From Alkaliflexus imshenetskii DSM 15055 (GTDB taxonomy: Bacteria; Bacteroidota; Bacteroidia; Bacteroidales; Marinilabiliaceae), in assembly GCF_000517065.1 (NCBI RefSeq), contig NZ_KI912105.1, positions 2,366,820-2,430,819 on the forward strand: a stretch of DNA of 64,000 nt, read 5' to 3'. The position numbers and the translations under genes are program-made. The notes under the pieces were generated by a model. That model was not told the DNA's origin. It did not search any database and saw nothing but the letters and a program-made list of their open reading frames with translations. Shown here piece after piece: positions 34,316-44,061 of the stretch. Position 1 is the first letter of the stretch, and each line of letters starts with the position of its first letter.

Positions 34316-36145
34316 TTACTTCATTTTAAAGTACGAAATAACTTTGTTCATTTCGTCTACTTCATGCGTAAAGTCTTGTACCATTCCATTTATATCTTCG
34401 GCTGATTGCGCATTCAACTGAGAAACTCTGTCGAGTTCCAACAGGGCGTTGTTAATTTGGTCGGCTCCAATGTTCTGCTCTTTAGAAGCGGCACTGATTT
34501 CCATAACCAGTTCTGCCGATTTCATGATTTTTGGAACCATCTCTGAGAATATCTGCATTGCTTTTCGGGCAATCTCAACGCTATTACCTGATAGTTGATT
34601 GATTTTTTCTGCATTGATGCGACTTCTCTCGGCCAATCTGCGCACTTCACCGGCAACTACAGCAAAACCACGGCCTTGTTCACCAGCACGTGCTGCTTCA
34701 ATGGCAGCATTAAGTGCCAATATGTTGGTTTGGCGCGCCACGTCTTCAATCAACATCACACTTTCGTATATCGACTCAATTGCTGTAACGGCGTCTTCTA
34801 GTATGCGTTCGCCATTTTTGGCATCCGTGGCGGCATCCTGCACTATCTCCACTGTTTCGTTTGCATTTGAAGCATTCTGATTGATGTTGGAACTCATCTC
34901 CTCCATCGAGGCCGACAACTCTTCTGTGGATGAGGCTTGTTCAGTAGCGCTTTCTGATAGCCGCGCTGCCGATTGCGTCATTGCTTCTGAACCCGATGTA
35001 ATGGTGTTGGCCGCTTGCGCTGCCTGACTCAGCATATTTCCGATGTTGGATTTTAGGCTGGCAAATGATTGTGCCAGATTACCAAGTTCGTCGTTCCTTT
35101 GTAAGATTTTTTCATCCAACGTTTTAGTGAGATCTCCCTCAGCAAATGCATTTGAGTGATTGGTTATCGCCAAAATCGGGTTGGTGATGGATGCCGAAAG
35201 CAGCAATACAACCACCAGCGTGATGGCCAAAAATACGATACTCAGCATAATACTGCTTATAGCTATTGGACGAATAACTGTGAGTAGTTCTGAAATTGGT
35301 GAAATAATTATGGCCCTCATGCCTGTATCGCCAACAGGCATTATGGCTATGTCATTTTGCACGCCATTATAGCTGCGATTGGTTAAAACTCTAGAGTCAA
35401 AACTCTCAAGAAGTTCACCCGCCAGCGCTTCATCCATAACTTCGGACAGAATAGCATTGATTTGTTCCAACTCTTCAGAAATCACTATTTTTCCTTCCTG
35501 ATCAACCATCCACATCGATGAGTTGGTTGTCAGTTTTTTGTTTGCAAACTGACTTACCAAATCACCCGGATCTATTCCAACACCTGCAATGCCATTGGGT
35601 GAACGCAAATCACCCATCACCACATTTATAAAGAAGAATGTTTGGTCAAGAGCCGGATTATAATCATAGTTTAGTTCATGCTTCTGTCCGGATTGAAGCA
35701 TGTTGAAAAACCATCTGTCTGATTCATTCGACTGGGATAAAATATTGACCATTCGATGTCCGTGCGTGTAGAACTTTAATGTGGCCGACGAGGCTGCAAA
35801 TGCGTTTGGATAACCGGAGCTGGACACCATCTGATCAATTTTGGCCAACGCCGTGGATTGCATTCCCTGCTGCTGCTCTGCACTTGCAAACCAGTCGTTT
35901 AGCAATGGGTCATCGGCCAGAGCTATGGATATTTCAATACCTTTTTCGAGGGTAGCACGCAAGTCCGATTGCGACGCCTCCAAAAATGCCAGCAATTGCT
36001 GTTGCCTTATGTCTCGCTGCAACGTTGAACGCACTGTGGAGTAGCTGATAATGGCCTGTACTGTGATTATCGAAAAGGTGAGCAGTCCGAAGTAAACCAG
36101 CAACCTGTTTTTTAGTTTGCTGAACCTGAAAAAGTTGAAACGCAT
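34316..36145 (-). CDS. Methyl-accepting chemotaxis protein
   Basis: 609-residue chemoreceptor. Basic start, TM1 (about 12-32), periplasmic Cache-like sensor (about 35-280, with the [10 protein letters not shown] segment), TM2 (about 285-315), HAMP (about 316-370), and a cytoplasmic signalling hairpin whose tip [21 protein letters not shown] is strongly conserved. The Q/E methylation heptads are present on each side. No CheA/W/Y/R/B genes lie in the window. Chemoreceptors are absent from many gut Bacteroidales but occur in environmental ones. Ligand unknown. Confidence 0.95.
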   Translation of the reverse strand: MRFNFFRFSKLKNRLLVYFGLLTFSIITVQAIISYSTVRSTLQRDIRQQQLLAFLEASQSDLRATLEKGIEISIALADDPLLNDWFASAEQQQGMQSTALAKIDQMVSSSGYPNAFAASSATLKFYTHGHRMVNILSQSNESDRWFFNMLQSGQKHELNYDYNPALDQTFFFINVVMGDLRSPNGIAGVGIDPGDLVSQFANKKLTTNSSMWMVDQEGKIVISEELEQINAILSEVMDEALAGELLESFDSRVLTNRSYNGVQNDIAIMPVGDTGMRAIIISPISELLTVIRPIAISSIMLSIVFLAITLVVVLLLSASITNPILAITNHSNAFAEGDLTKTLDEKILQRNDELGNLAQSFASLKSNIGNMLSQAAQAANTITSGSEAMTQSAARLSESATEQASSTEELSASMEEMSSNINQNASNANETVEIVQDAATDAKNGERILEDAVTAIESIYESVMLIEDVARQTNILALNAAIEAARAGEQGRGFAVVAGEVRRLAERSRINAEKINQLSGNSVEIARKAMQIFSEMVPKIMKSAELVMEISAASKEQNIGADQINNALLELDRVSQLNAQSAEDINGMVQDFTHEVDEMNKVISYFKMK

Positions 36146-36376
36146 AAGATTTTAATTGATTTGTTTTCCATAGAAATAACGCATTAACACACTTATCTAT
36201 GGTTAGGAAAGGCATTGATTATCAAGCATACGATGGTTTCATTTTAAAGATTGATGTTTTATTGTTTTTTAATCATTATTAATTAGATTGCGATATATTT
36301 GAAGATTCCGGCTGAACTTTCAAATGGATTCTGAGTTATGTAACTGAAAATTTGAACCGAATATTAAAATCAGAGA

Positions 36377-37057
36377 ATGCAGAAGAGCGTTATTATTGTG
36401 GCTGGCGGCAAGGGGCTGAGGATGGGGCATGCCCTCCCCAAGCAGTTTCTGCCTTTGGGAGGAAAACCTGTTTTGATGCACACCATCGAAGCCTTTGCGC
36501 AGTATGATCCGTCGATGTTGATCGTGTTGGTGCTGCCGGTTGAGCAGCAGGATTATTGGAAAACGCTCTGTCTGGATTACCGTTTTGATATTTCCCATAC
36601 GCTGGCCGATGGCGGTGAAACCCGTTTCCACAGCGTTCTGAATGGATTAAAAGCAACACCTGACAGTGGATTAATTGCTGTGCATGATGGCGTACGCCCA
36701 TTTGTTTCGCGTGATACCATTGTGCGAAGTTTTCTGTCTGCAGCAAGGTTTGGAGCTGCTATTCCTGTCACCATCCCGGTGGAATCGGTACGTGAAGTGG
36801 TAGGCAACGACAGCTTTGCCCGTAATAGGGATGAGTTCCGCATGGTTCAAACGCCACAGACTTTTAAAGCTGAAGTGCTTAAGGAGTCGTACCTTCAGAT
36901 GTTTTCACCAAACTTCACCGATGATGCATCTGTGGTTGAGGCTTCGGGCTTTACCATTCAGTTGGTAGATGGCAATGTGGAGAACATTAAAATCACCACT
37001 CCTTTTGATTTGATGGTTGCAGAGGCCATCATTGCCCGAAGTGCTGCAAAAGTATAA
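36377..37057 (+). CDS. ispD: 2-C-methyl-D-erythritol 4-phosphate cytidylyltransferase
   Basis: 226 residues. Adds CMP to MEP, the third step of the MEP isoprenoid pathway. N-terminal nucleotide loop VAGGKGLRMGHALPKQFLPL, VHDGVRPFVS, the QTPQTF motif and the NIKITTPFDLMVAE end are all canonical. It is alone on its strand and converges on znuB. Confidence 0.96.
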   Translation: MQKSVIIVAGGKGLRMGHALPKQFLPLGGKPVLMHTIEAFAQYDPSMLIVLVLPVEQQDYWKTLCLDYRFDISHTLADGGETRFHSVLNGLKATPDSGLIAVHDGVRPFVSRDTIVRSFLSAARFGAAIPVTIPVESVREVVGNDSFARNRDEFRMVQTPQTFKAEVLKESYLQMFSPNFTDDASVVEASGFTIQLVDGNVENIKITTPFDLMVAEAIIARSAAKV

Positions 37058-37113
37058 TCTACCTTATTAACAGACCATCAGAGAAATCTGGCAGATGCTT
37101 ATCACGATTCGCC

Positions 37114-37953
37114 TTATGAGCGGTCTTTGCCTGTTTTTATGGCCATCTTGAGCAGCATCAATCCTTTAATAATGGCATATTGGATGGTGAGCATAAAAAT
37201 TATCGCTGCACCGGAGGGAATGTTTACCGCATACGCTGCAAATAATCCTGAAAGTGAGCCTGTTAGCCCCCATAATACCGATAAAGGGATAATTTTTCTG
37301 AAGTTATGTGTGAAGAGCATCGCTGTGGATTGTGGTATCGTGAAGATGCTTAACACCAGAATAATGCCCATTGCCCGTATGCTTATCACAATTGCCAATG
37401 CTATAAGTACCGACATGGCATATCTGAAAAAGGCAACAGGCAATCCATTAATTTTTGAGAATTCCGGGTCGAAAGCTGAATAGACAATTGGCCGATAGTA
37501 AATGATAAAGAACAACGCTGTGATGGTGGTGAGTATTATCATAATCATGATATCGGACTGACCAACCGAGAGTATGCTGCCAAACAGAAAACTCATGAGA
37601 TTTGGCGTATAACCCGGCGTCATAAACACAAAGATTATCCCTAGTGCCATCCCCAACGACCACAATATGGCAATGGCACTGTCCTCACGTACTTTTCCCT
37701 TATTCGAAATCCATTCGATGCTTGTACCTGTAAGAATGGCAAAAATGGCTGCCCCTAAAAATGGGTTGATGCCCATGAAATAGGCTATGCCAATACCACC
37801 AAATGATGCATGAGTGATACCGCCGCTGATAAACACAATCTTTCGTGATACTATGTAAGTGCCAATCATTGCTGCTAAAATGCTTATTAACACTGAAGCA
37901 ATCAGGGCATTCTGAAAAAATCGATACTCGAAAAGTGCTATAAACTCACTCAT
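37114..37953 (-). CDS. znuB: Zinc (manganese) ABC transporter permease
   Basis: 279 residues from the ATG at 37953. ABC-3-type permease with eight or nine helices; SGGITHASFGGIGIAYFMG and RAMGIILVLSIFTIPQSTA are the usual motifs. The start overlaps the stop of znuC by one base (TAATG), which is the reason I prefer it to the open upstream frame. It is the final gene of the zinc-uptake operon. Confidence 0.9.
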   Translation of the reverse strand: MSEFIALFEYRFFQNALIASVLISILAAMIGTYIVSRKIVFISGGITHASFGGIGIAYFMGINPFLGAAIFAILTGTSIEWISNKGKVREDSAIAILWSLGMALGIIFVFMTPGYTPNLMSFLFGSILSVGQSDIMIMIILTTITALFFIIYYRPIVYSAFDPEFSKINGLPVAFFRYAMSVLIALAIVISIRAMGIILVLSIFTIPQSTAMLFTHNFRKIIPLSVLWGLTGSLSGLFAAYAVNIPSGAAIIFMLTIQYAIIKGLMLLKMAIKTGKDRS

Positions 37954-38693
37954 TAGTCGTGTTTTTTTAATACTCGGTGGGGCACATTGCCGTGTGCAAT
38001 TAAATCGATGGGACAATTATACACCTTAAGTAGTTCGGGTGTAATTTTATTTGAATGGTGGTAGTGCAATGTCCCGTTTACACAAGCAATGGTTTTTACA
38101 ATCGACGAAATGGTACCAACATCATGAGAAATGAGCAGGATGGCCATTTTCTGATTTAGCTCTTGCAACCATTGGTAGAGTTCACCCTCAAAGTTTTTGT
38201 CCACATAAGTGTTTGGTTCATCCAAAACCAATAGTTGCGGTTGATTTATGAGTGCCCTGCAAAGCAGAACACGCTGAAGCTGCCCTCCGGATAGCTCTCC
38301 AATTGGCCGATGGATATATGCCGCAAGACCAGTCTCTTCAAGCAATCTCTCCACTGATTGTTTCTGCTCGTGGGTGAATGTTGGGAGCCATCTGGTTTTT
38401 GGTTTCAGTCCCGACTGCACAACCTCTTTTACTGTGATTGGAAACGACCGGTCTATTTGCGAGGCTTGCGGAAGATAGCCAATCTTGATCTTACCCTGCG
38501 GAAAATCAATACTGCCTCTGAATGGTTCCAAAATCCCAAGCAACGTTTTCACCATGGTAGTCTTTCCCCCACCGTTAGGTCCAATTATTCCAATGAAATC
38601 TTCAGAATGAATGTCGATAGATACGTTGCGAAGTACCGCATCGCCATTATATCCTGCTGTTACTTGGTTTAACCTTGCGATGACGTTACTCAT
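37953..38693 (-). CDS. znuC: Zinc ABC transporter ATP-binding protein
   Basis: 246-residue ABC ATPase: Walker A GPNGGGKTT, signature LSGGQLQRVLLCRAL, Walker B LLVLDEPNTYVD, switch ISHDV. Its start overlaps the end of znuA by eight bases. Together with ZnuA and ZnuB it imports Zn2+ (or Mn2+) into the cytosol. Confidence 0.93.
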   Translation of the reverse strand: MSNVIARLNQVTAGYNGDAVLRNVSIDIHSEDFIGIIGPNGGGKTTMVKTLLGILEPFRGSIDFPQGKIKIGYLPQASQIDRSFPITVKEVVQSGLKPKTRWLPTFTHEQKQSVERLLEETGLAAYIHRPIGELSGGQLQRVLLCRALINQPQLLVLDEPNTYVDKNFEGELYQWLQELNQKMAILLISHDVGTISSIVKTIACVNGTLHYHHSNKITPELLKVYNCPIDLIAHGNVPHRVLKKHD

Positions 38694-39573
38694 TCAAATG
38701 CACTTTAATGGTTTCTATGAGGGTTTCCATGTTTTGTATCCAATCGTAGGCCAACGGGTTTATCTGTACCAGAGCAATTCCTGCTTCACGGCTTACCATC
38801 TCTGCGTTACGAATATCATACTCTTCCTGAATAAATATTACCGGAATTTTTTCTTCTCGTGCCTTACGAATTACCGATGCCAGAAAAGCAGGTGAGGGCT
38901 CCTTGCCATCCTGTTCAATGGCTATTTGTTCAAGCCCGTAGTCACGAGCCAAATAAGTAAGTGCCGGATGGAATATTAAGAATTGCTTGTGTGCCAAATC
39001 TCTTGAAGCTTCATACATCCTGGTATCAAGCGTTTCTATTTTTGTGTAAAGTGCCGGATAATTGGATTCAATAATTTCACGTAGCTCAGGAAAATTTTCT
39101 GTCAGAGCATTTTTTATGTGTGGCAATAACTCAAGCATTACGCGTGGCGACATCCAAATATGGGGATCTACTCCGTTATGGTGATGATCATGATCGTGGT
39201 GGTCATGATTGCAACTGCCTGATATAAGAACCGTTTTCTCCGACAAATCAAGCAGTTTCATGTCCGGATTCAGCTCTTTCAAGCGCGGCATCCAGGCTTG
39301 TTCGTAACCAAGGTGCCCAATGCCAATATAAATCCGTGAATCTGAAAGCTTACGAAACTGTTGTGGCGTTGGTGAATAGGTTGCATGACTGGCTCCCGGA
39401 GGAATCATCACGTTCACATCAATTGCCCCATCTGTTAGTGCGTCCACAAAGAATTTCTGCGGCGTAATACTTACCGACAGTACATTTGTTTCTCTGGTTT
39501 TGCCTGAGCATGCCGAAATTGTGATTCCTGCAGCAATTATGAGGCTTATTTTAATTAGTTTAAATGCATTCAT
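38686..39573 (-). CDS. znuA: Zinc-binding substrate-binding lipoprotein
   Basis: 295 residues; lipoprotein signal with lipobox ISAC (Cys22). Cluster A-1/TroA-like fold: PPGASHATYSPTPQQF, then a His/Asp loop (CNHDHHDHDHHH, about residues 118-130) that is a mark of zinc- rather than manganese-specific members, VDPHIWMSP, FHPALTYLARDY and the C-terminal IQINPLAYDW. It captures zinc in the periplasm for ZnuBC. It lies 49 bases after the Fur-family gene in the same transcript. Confidence 0.93.
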   Translation of the reverse strand: MNAFKLIKISLIIAAGITISACSGKTRETNVLSVSITPQKFFVDALTDGAIDVNVMIPPGASHATYSPTPQQFRKLSDSRIYIGIGHLGYEQAWMPRLKELNPDMKLLDLSEKTVLISGSCNHDHHDHDHHHNGVDPHIWMSPRVMLELLPHIKNALTENFPELREIIESNYPALYTKIETLDTRMYEASRDLAHKQFLIFHPALTYLARDYGLEQIAIEQDGKEPSPAFLASVIRKAREEKIPVIFIQEEYDIRNAEMVSREAGIALVQINPLAYDWIQNMETLIETIKVHLNE

Positions 39574-39622
39574 CTGTTTTGGTGTTTATTTCTTTACCTG
39601 TTTCGAGGAATTGTTCCTGTTA

Positions 39623-40063
39623 CTATTTTTTGTGTTTGCTTTTTGTATTGCAGATGGCACATACACCTTCTATAACCAAATTACTCGATTGCATCAGATA
39701 ACCATCGGGCAGTATATTCTGTTCAATCTGAATCTGAGGCATGCACACCAACTTATCGCACGATGCGCAATGAAAATGTGGATGGTCGCTTTTTTTGTGA
39801 ACTTCTGCAAGTTTGTATTTAATGGTTTGCTCGTCAATTGTTATTTTGTGGATGACCTCATGTTTTAACAGTACTTTTATTGTGCGATATAAAGTGACTC
39901 TATCCACCGAACCCGACATCTCTTCCAGAGCAATCTCTATCTCCTTTTGCGTTAATGCCCTGCCAGGCTCCAACAACAGTGCTATCACCTGACGCCTTAT
40001 GTCTGTGACAGTAACATTGTTACGCTTCAGAATCTCCGTTGTGCGACTAATAGATGCAACCAT
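39623..40063 (-). CDS. Fur-family zinc regulator (probable Zur)
   Basis: 146 residues from the ATG at 40063; a TTG eleven codons upstream lies within the promoter, so is rejected. Winged-helix N-terminal domain (VTDIRRQVIALLLEP, VDRVTLYRTIKVLLK), then HPHFHCASCDKLVCM and CAIC, the two CxxC pairs of the structural zinc site. Position as first gene of a znuACB operon argues for Zur rather than Fur or PerR. The -7 element ends four bases before the ATG, so the message may be leaderless. Confidence 0.9.
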   Translation of the reverse strand: MVASISRTTEILKRNNVTVTDIRRQVIALLLEPGRALTQKEIEIALEEMSGSVDRVTLYRTIKVLLKHEVIHKITIDEQTIKYKLAEVHKKSDHPHFHCASCDKLVCMPQIQIEQNILPDGYLMQSSNLVIEGVCAICNTKSKHKK

Positions 40064-40067
40064 GTTG

Positions 40068-40096
40068 CAAAAGTAAGCTTTTTTCCAATTTTCCAA
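40068..40096 (-). promoter_or_regulatory. Probable promoter of the zur-znuACB operon
   Basis: On the minus strand TTG (40096-40094) and TACTTTTG (40075-40068) are 18 bases apart, near the Bacteroidota TTTG-N19-TAnnTTTG form. A run of imperfect dyad symmetry overlaps it and could be the Zur operator. The predicted start of transcription is at or within one or two bases of the ATG. Confidence 0.5.
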
Positions 40097-40281
40097 GCCT
40101 TTTTTAGAATGATTTTAAATAGCGAAATGATATTTTGTTGGTTTGATTTTTGACTTCGGTAGATTGTTTTTTTTGGTAGTGGCCTCATAAATGTTTACGT
40201 TAATTTAACAGCTGTAAATCGAGGTTTTATTACTTTCGTTATGCGAATTTTTTACCGTTTAATTTAAAAACCTTAATCGTT

Positions 40282-41046
40282 ATGTTCAGAAGAATCTTAT
40301 TGCTTTTAGGCATTGCTGCCCTAAGCGGATGTGCCACATACAATGGCATGATTACCACCCCTGGTGCTGTCTCAACTGATACCAAAGCCACGTATGTGGA
40401 TATGGCAGTCGGATATAGTCGAACTTCGTATCTTTTCGGATTTGGCGGATTTGGAAAAGCTGCACTTATTAATGAGGCTAAAAGAAATATGTATAAGGCC
40501 TATAAGCTGGCACCCAATCAAACATTTGTAAGCCCAACACTAGATATAAAGACCACAACTTACGGGCCATACAGAAAGATGGAAGTGATAATGATGGCTG
40601 ATGTGGTAGAATTTGATGGCAATGTGGACGTAGGTTTTAAGGAGGAATATTTCCAAGCCATAGGAGCGGTTCAGAGTGACTTGCCTGAGTTCTTCCGTTT
40701 AAATGAGTCGGTTGTTGTGATGGGAAGTAACAAATCAATTGTTAATGGCCGGATTTTGAATATCAATCAGCAAAAAATTACTGTGTTATTGCACAATGCC
40801 GACGGACGTTTAGCCATTAAGAATCTGGCGTCCTCACGTGTTTTCAGAGCGCGTCCATCTTCTGATGGCGATGTCAAAGTGGGATTTTCTGTGGGAGAAG
40901 CTGTTGTGTTCAATGAGCGTGTTTCATCAAACCAGCAAGTGTCCAGCGGTGGTTTAATCGTGGGTGTTAATCAATACAATGTATTGGTAATGGTTAAAGA
41001 CCAGCTTATTGTGCGTCGTATTTTTGATGTTAAGAAAGCTTCTTAA
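40282..41046 (+). CDS. Lipoprotein of unknown function (TRL-like/DUF6567-like)
   Basis: 254 residues. Lipobox LSGC at Cys17, then GCATYNGMITTPGAVS, a short Gly-rich stretch FGFGGFGKAALINEAKRNMY, close to the TRL-like or DUF6567 lipoproteins of Bacteroidota. The C-terminal 100 residues are beta-rich and repeat a KOW/SH3-like pattern (VVVMGSNKSIVNGRIL, then VGEAVVFNERV). No catalytic residues are apparent. A perfect 11-bp terminator follows about 95 bases after the stop. Confidence 0.6.
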   Translation: MFRRILLLLGIAALSGCATYNGMITTPGAVSTDTKATYVDMAVGYSRTSYLFGFGGFGKAALINEAKRNMYKAYKLAPNQTFVSPTLDIKTTTYGPYRKMEVIMMADVVEFDGNVDVGFKEEYFQAIGAVQSDLPEFFRLNESVVVMGSNKSIVNGRILNINQQKITVLLHNADGRLAIKNLASSRVFRARPSSDGDVKVGFSVGEAVVFNERVSSNQQVSSGGLIVGVNQYNVLVMVKDQLIVRRIFDVKKAS

Positions 41047-41455
41047 TCAGTATAACCTCAAGTTGACTTAAAATTTGAAGAGCTTTATTTTTAGTTAGCT
41101 TAGATGTGCTCTTGATTTTTTTGGAAACTTATCTCTATGTAGCCTTACGAAGTGTTCCTCGTAAGGCTATTTTTTGTCAATCGTTCTGTGCGCTTTTAGG
41201 AAGTTAAAATTGAATGGCTTCGGCTGATTTTCTGTCTTTAATCGGAGCTATATGTCTGTAAAACAGCTCACTCATTAATGGTAGTAATCATTTAAAATAG
41301 TGTCATTTAGAACTAATGCAGCTGTTTTGGTTCTCTACGACCACCGTGAAATCTAATTAAATATCACTATCTTGGGTGTAAAATGGCGGCTGATTGCACG
41401 CAAATACAAACTTTGAATTGTCGTTTAGCAAATCTGGTATCTTAAATAATTAATT
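41047..41455. other. Intergenic region containing a terminator
   Basis: After the hairpin at 41140-41175 the remaining 280 bases hold no credible ORF; AT-rich and presumably the promoter region of the following lipoprotein gene. Confidence 0.5.
41140..41175 (+). terminator. Strong intrinsic terminator
   Basis: TAGCCTTACGA (41140-41150) is a perfect 11-bp match to TCGTAAGGCTA (41159-41169), followed by T6. Confidence 0.9.
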
Positions 41456-41929
41456 ATGAAAAAAGGAGTTTTTACGATGTTTATAGGAATGAGCATTTTG
41501 TTGTTTGCCTGTAACACCGGTAATGAGGTGGATAAATTATATGCATCATGGAAAGTGACTGATATGAAGGTGGATATCCCAAATGTTCCGCCCCAATTAA
41601 TAACCAATGCAAAAATTCTCGCCTTGTCCACCACTTATGAATTCCGCAATGACAACTCTTTCTGTATGACAATTGCCAGCAATGAGTTAGATAATGGACG
41701 TCGGCAAGTTGGTACCATGAGTTATAGTTCTAACAGCCTAACTCTGAATACAGACTCGTTGTTTTTTGAGCGCAATGGCGTTTGGACAAATATTGAAAAG
41801 AGTGATTTCAACAAACCATACTTCAAAAGCATGCAATTGCAAATTGAGAAGATTATCGCAAATCAACTGCTCGTGGCAGAGAAGGAAGTGAATGGCGTCA
41901 TCTATTACACACTTCAAAAAATTGAGTGA
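41456..41929 (+). CDS. Small lipocalin-like lipoprotein
   Basis: 157 residues: signal peptide with lipobox LFAC (Cys19) followed by a single beta-rich domain beginning LYASWKVTDM, with LSTTYEFRNDNSF, the pattern of Bacteroidota lipocalin-like/DUF4488-type lipoproteins that sense or bind small ligands. I do not recognise the exact family. Overlaps nothing; 123 bases before the next gene. Confidence 0.55.
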   Translation: MKKGVFTMFIGMSILLFACNTGNEVDKLYASWKVTDMKVDIPNVPPQLITNAKILALSTTYEFRNDNSFCMTIASNELDNGRRQVGTMSYSSNSLTLNTDSLFFERNGVWTNIEKSDFNKPYFKSMQLQIEKIIANQLLVAEKEVNGVIYYTLQKIE

Positions 41930-42052
41930 AGCAAAATCCATCATGGTTTTTCACCACTTGCTGAAACAAGCAGAGGCAAATTGTTAGAAAATCTAATTCT
42001 AGAGAGAAATTACTTGTTGTTTTCGTAATTATTAAACTTTAATCCATTATTT

Positions 42053-42511
42053 ATGAGTGAAACATTAAACAAAGGAAACCGAACTAAATGGCAATTTGTT
42101 TTTGGTATTTTGGTTGGCATCGCCATATCTTTCCTGCTCAGCCTATCACTTTGTAAACATCAAACTGATAGAATAGATAAGGCTTTGGTTGAAGTTGCCG
42201 AGGAGCTCAACCGTATATGCCCATTTATGGTCGATGACGAAACCCGTCTGGACAATGCAACTGTTTTGCCTGGGAAAGTTTTTCAATATGGTTATACTCT
42301 GGTGAATTTTGAACGTGACAGCATCGATGTGGACGTGTTCGTTTCTCACATGCAGCCTGTTATTCTGAACAACGTTAAAACCAATCCGGAACTTAAAACC
42401 TTTCGGGAGCAGAACGTTACAATCATCTATCAATACAATGATAAAAATGGTGAGCACATCGCCAAAATTACCGTGTCGCCAGACCTGTATCGATCCAACA
42501 GCCCAAACTGA
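42053..42511 (+). CDS. Single-pass membrane protein, unknown
   Basis: 152 residues with one N-terminal helix (about 13-33) that would anchor a soluble periplasmic domain of about 115 residues. The domain begins with a short amphipathic helix (RIDKALVEVAEELNRIC) and is otherwise beta-rich (LPGKVFQYGYTLVNF, VTIIYQYNDKNGE). It looks like known small Bacteroidota membrane proteins, but I cannot name it. Likely monocistronic; a weak CCCA/TGGG hairpin near the end may stop transcription. Confidence 0.55.
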   Translation: MSETLNKGNRTKWQFVFGILVGIAISFLLSLSLCKHQTDRIDKALVEVAEELNRICPFMVDDETRLDNATVLPGKVFQYGYTLVNFERDSIDVDVFVSHMQPVILNNVKTNPELKTFREQNVTIIYQYNDKNGEHIAKITVSPDLYRSNSPN

Positions 42512-42820
42512 TGGGTTTATTTTTCTGTCGGATTTGTTGAATTATTACCGACTTTCAGGATGGTTTTATTTATAATGAATATAAATAATTGTGGTTTTAT
42601 GGGGTCTGATTTGTGGATGTTTTCCTCATCTTTTTTTAAGAATGGGAAGTGAGTAGGAATGGTCTAACTTTATCCTGGCATCATATATCAACCTACTGGT
42701 TAGGGTGTTGTGGTTTTTTGTTGGGTTTTATTCCGTAATGATAATGTTCCTATAACTTCCACGGATTGATATTTGAGTTTATAGCAGAAGTGTATCAAGG
42801 TTTAACTAAAAGTTCAAGTT
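42512..42820. other. Intergenic region
   Basis: About 309 AT-rich bases. CCCA-AACTGA-TGGG near 42505-42520 plus T-rich sequence is a weak terminator candidate. Otherwise nothing supportable. Confidence 0.4.
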
Positions 42821-43213
42821 ATGACTTTAAAGCATTTCAGCTATCTGGACGAATCGGCTCACATCTTACTGTTGCAATTCTTTGGTAGTTTAACATTCTC
42901 CGATGTGGCGTGCTTCTGGTGCTCCGTGTCAGAATCTGCAATGGCTCACAACGAGTTAACCGGTTTTGTTCTGGATTACCGCGACTCTACATTTAATGAT
43001 GGTTTTTACAACCACGACGAAATAGAATCTGTATGGAAAGCAAATATAACGTTGCTTCAAAAAAAGAGACTGGCACTGGTGGCTACTGGTTTTAAAGAAG
43101 TAGCTGTGCTCTCAATGCTCGAAGATTGCGGCGGAGGTATTGACGCGAAAGTATTTACCACTGTAAGCTCGGCTGTTGATTGGGTTAGCAGAAACCCTCA
43201 ACGAAAGAATTAA
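42821..43213 (+). CDS. Small STAS/SpoIIAA-like protein, unknown
   Basis: 130 residues, cytosolic, no signal or membrane segment. Alternating hydrophobic strands and helices (HILLLQFFGSL; GFVLDYRDSTF; RLALVATGFKEVAVLSML; KVFTTVSSAVDWV) give a pattern much like the SpoIIAA-like (PF11964) or STAS fold found in Bacteroidota. No binding motif is visible. Not linked to another gene. Confidence 0.5.
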   Translation: MTLKHFSYLDESAHILLLQFFGSLTFSDVACFWCSVSESAMAHNELTGFVLDYRDSTFNDGFYNHDEIESVWKANITLLQKKRLALVATGFKEVAVLSMLEDCGGGIDAKVFTTVSSAVDWVSRNPQRKN

Positions 43214-43274
43214 ATCGCCATCTTAACAAACTGCATGTTTTTATGTGTATGTTGAAAAAACATCTGGCAATTTG

Positions 43275-43305
43275 TTTGTTAGGATGTTTTTTTTCTCTAT
43301 TTTTG
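43275..43305 (+). promoter_or_regulatory. Promoter of rplU-rpmA
   Basis: TTTG (43275-43278), 19 bases, TATTTTTG (43298-43305): an excellent match to the Bacteroidota TTTG-N19-TAnnTTTG promoter. It gives a 5' leader of about 80 bases before rplU. Confidence 0.75.
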
Positions 43306-43393
43306 CAGTCCGAATGAATTTCGCGGGGTATAAAGCGGTAAGCGAAGAGATGATTTGCCCACCTCCGGAAAGTAACAGTAAACAGAAATTAAG

Positions 43394-43708
43394 ATGTACG
43401 CAATTGTAACCATTGCAGGTCAACAATTTAAAGTTGAAAAAGACCGTAAGGTTTTTGTACACCGTCTGAGCGCTGAAGAAGGCGCTTCGGTAGAGTTTGA
43501 CGAGGTGTTGCTGGTTGAAGATGAGAGCGGTATTAAAATTGGTGCTCCTACCTTGTCCGGCGCAAAAGTAACCGCAAAAGTACTTTCTCATCTGAAAGGC
43601 GATAAGGTTATTGTATTCAAGAAAAAAAGACGTAAGGGCTATGTGAAGAAAAATGGTCACCGTCAGTACTTGAGTCAGATTCAGATTGAAGACATTCAGA
43701 TTGGTTAA
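43394..43708 (+). CDS. rplU: 50S ribosomal protein L21
   Basis: 104 residues. Start MYAIVTIAGQQFKVEKDRKVFVHRL and the KVTAKVLSHLKGDKVIVFKKKRRKGY-type basic loop are typical (quoted in parts). Binds 23S rRNA with L20 in the large subunit. rpmA follows 19 bases downstream in the classic rplU-rpmA pair. Confidence 0.97.
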   Translation: MYAIVTIAGQQFKVEKDRKVFVHRLSAEEGASVEFDEVLLVEDESGIKIGAPTLSGAKVTAKVLSHLKGDKVIVFKKKRRKGYVKKNGHRQYLSQIQIEDIQIG

Positions 43709-43727
43709 TCAAAAAATTTAGTGTGAT

Positions 43728-43991
43728 ATGGCACATAAGAAAGGAGTAGGTAGTTCCAAGAACGGTCGCGAATCAGAAAGCAAGCGACTGGGTGTAAAAA
43801 TCTTTGGCGGTCAATTCGCTAAAGCAGGGAACATTATCGTACGTCAACGTGGTACTCAGCATCACCCCGGTGACAATGTGGGTATTGGCAAAGACCATAC
43901 ACTGTTTGCACTGGTGGATGGCAACGTTGTTTTTCGTAAGAAGAAAGACAATCGCTCTTTCGTATCCGTTGAGCCTGTTGCTGCTGAATAA
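43728..43991 (+). CDS. rpmA: 50S ribosomal protein L27
   Basis: 87 residues. [16 protein letters not shown] start, [17 protein letters not shown] and [17 protein letters not shown] are canonical. L27 reaches the peptidyl transferase centre. No N-terminal cleavable extension of the Firmicutes type. Followed by a hairpin terminator. Confidence 0.97.
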   Translation: MAHKKGVGSSKNGRESESKRLGVKIFGGQFAKAGNIIVRQRGTQHHPGDNVGIGKDHTLFALVDGNVVFRKKKDNRSFVSVEPVAAE

Positions 43992-44017
43992 GTAACAGCA
44001 GAAAAAAGTATTAAAAG

Positions 44018-44061
44018 TCTCCTGTTTTTGTTACTTTCGTAACAGAATCAGGAGATTTTTT
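44018..44061 (+). terminator. Terminator of rplU-rpmA
   Basis: TCTCCTG (44018-44024) pairs with CAGGAGA (44049-44055), with an inner GTTAC/GTAAC stem, followed by T6. Confidence 0.85.
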
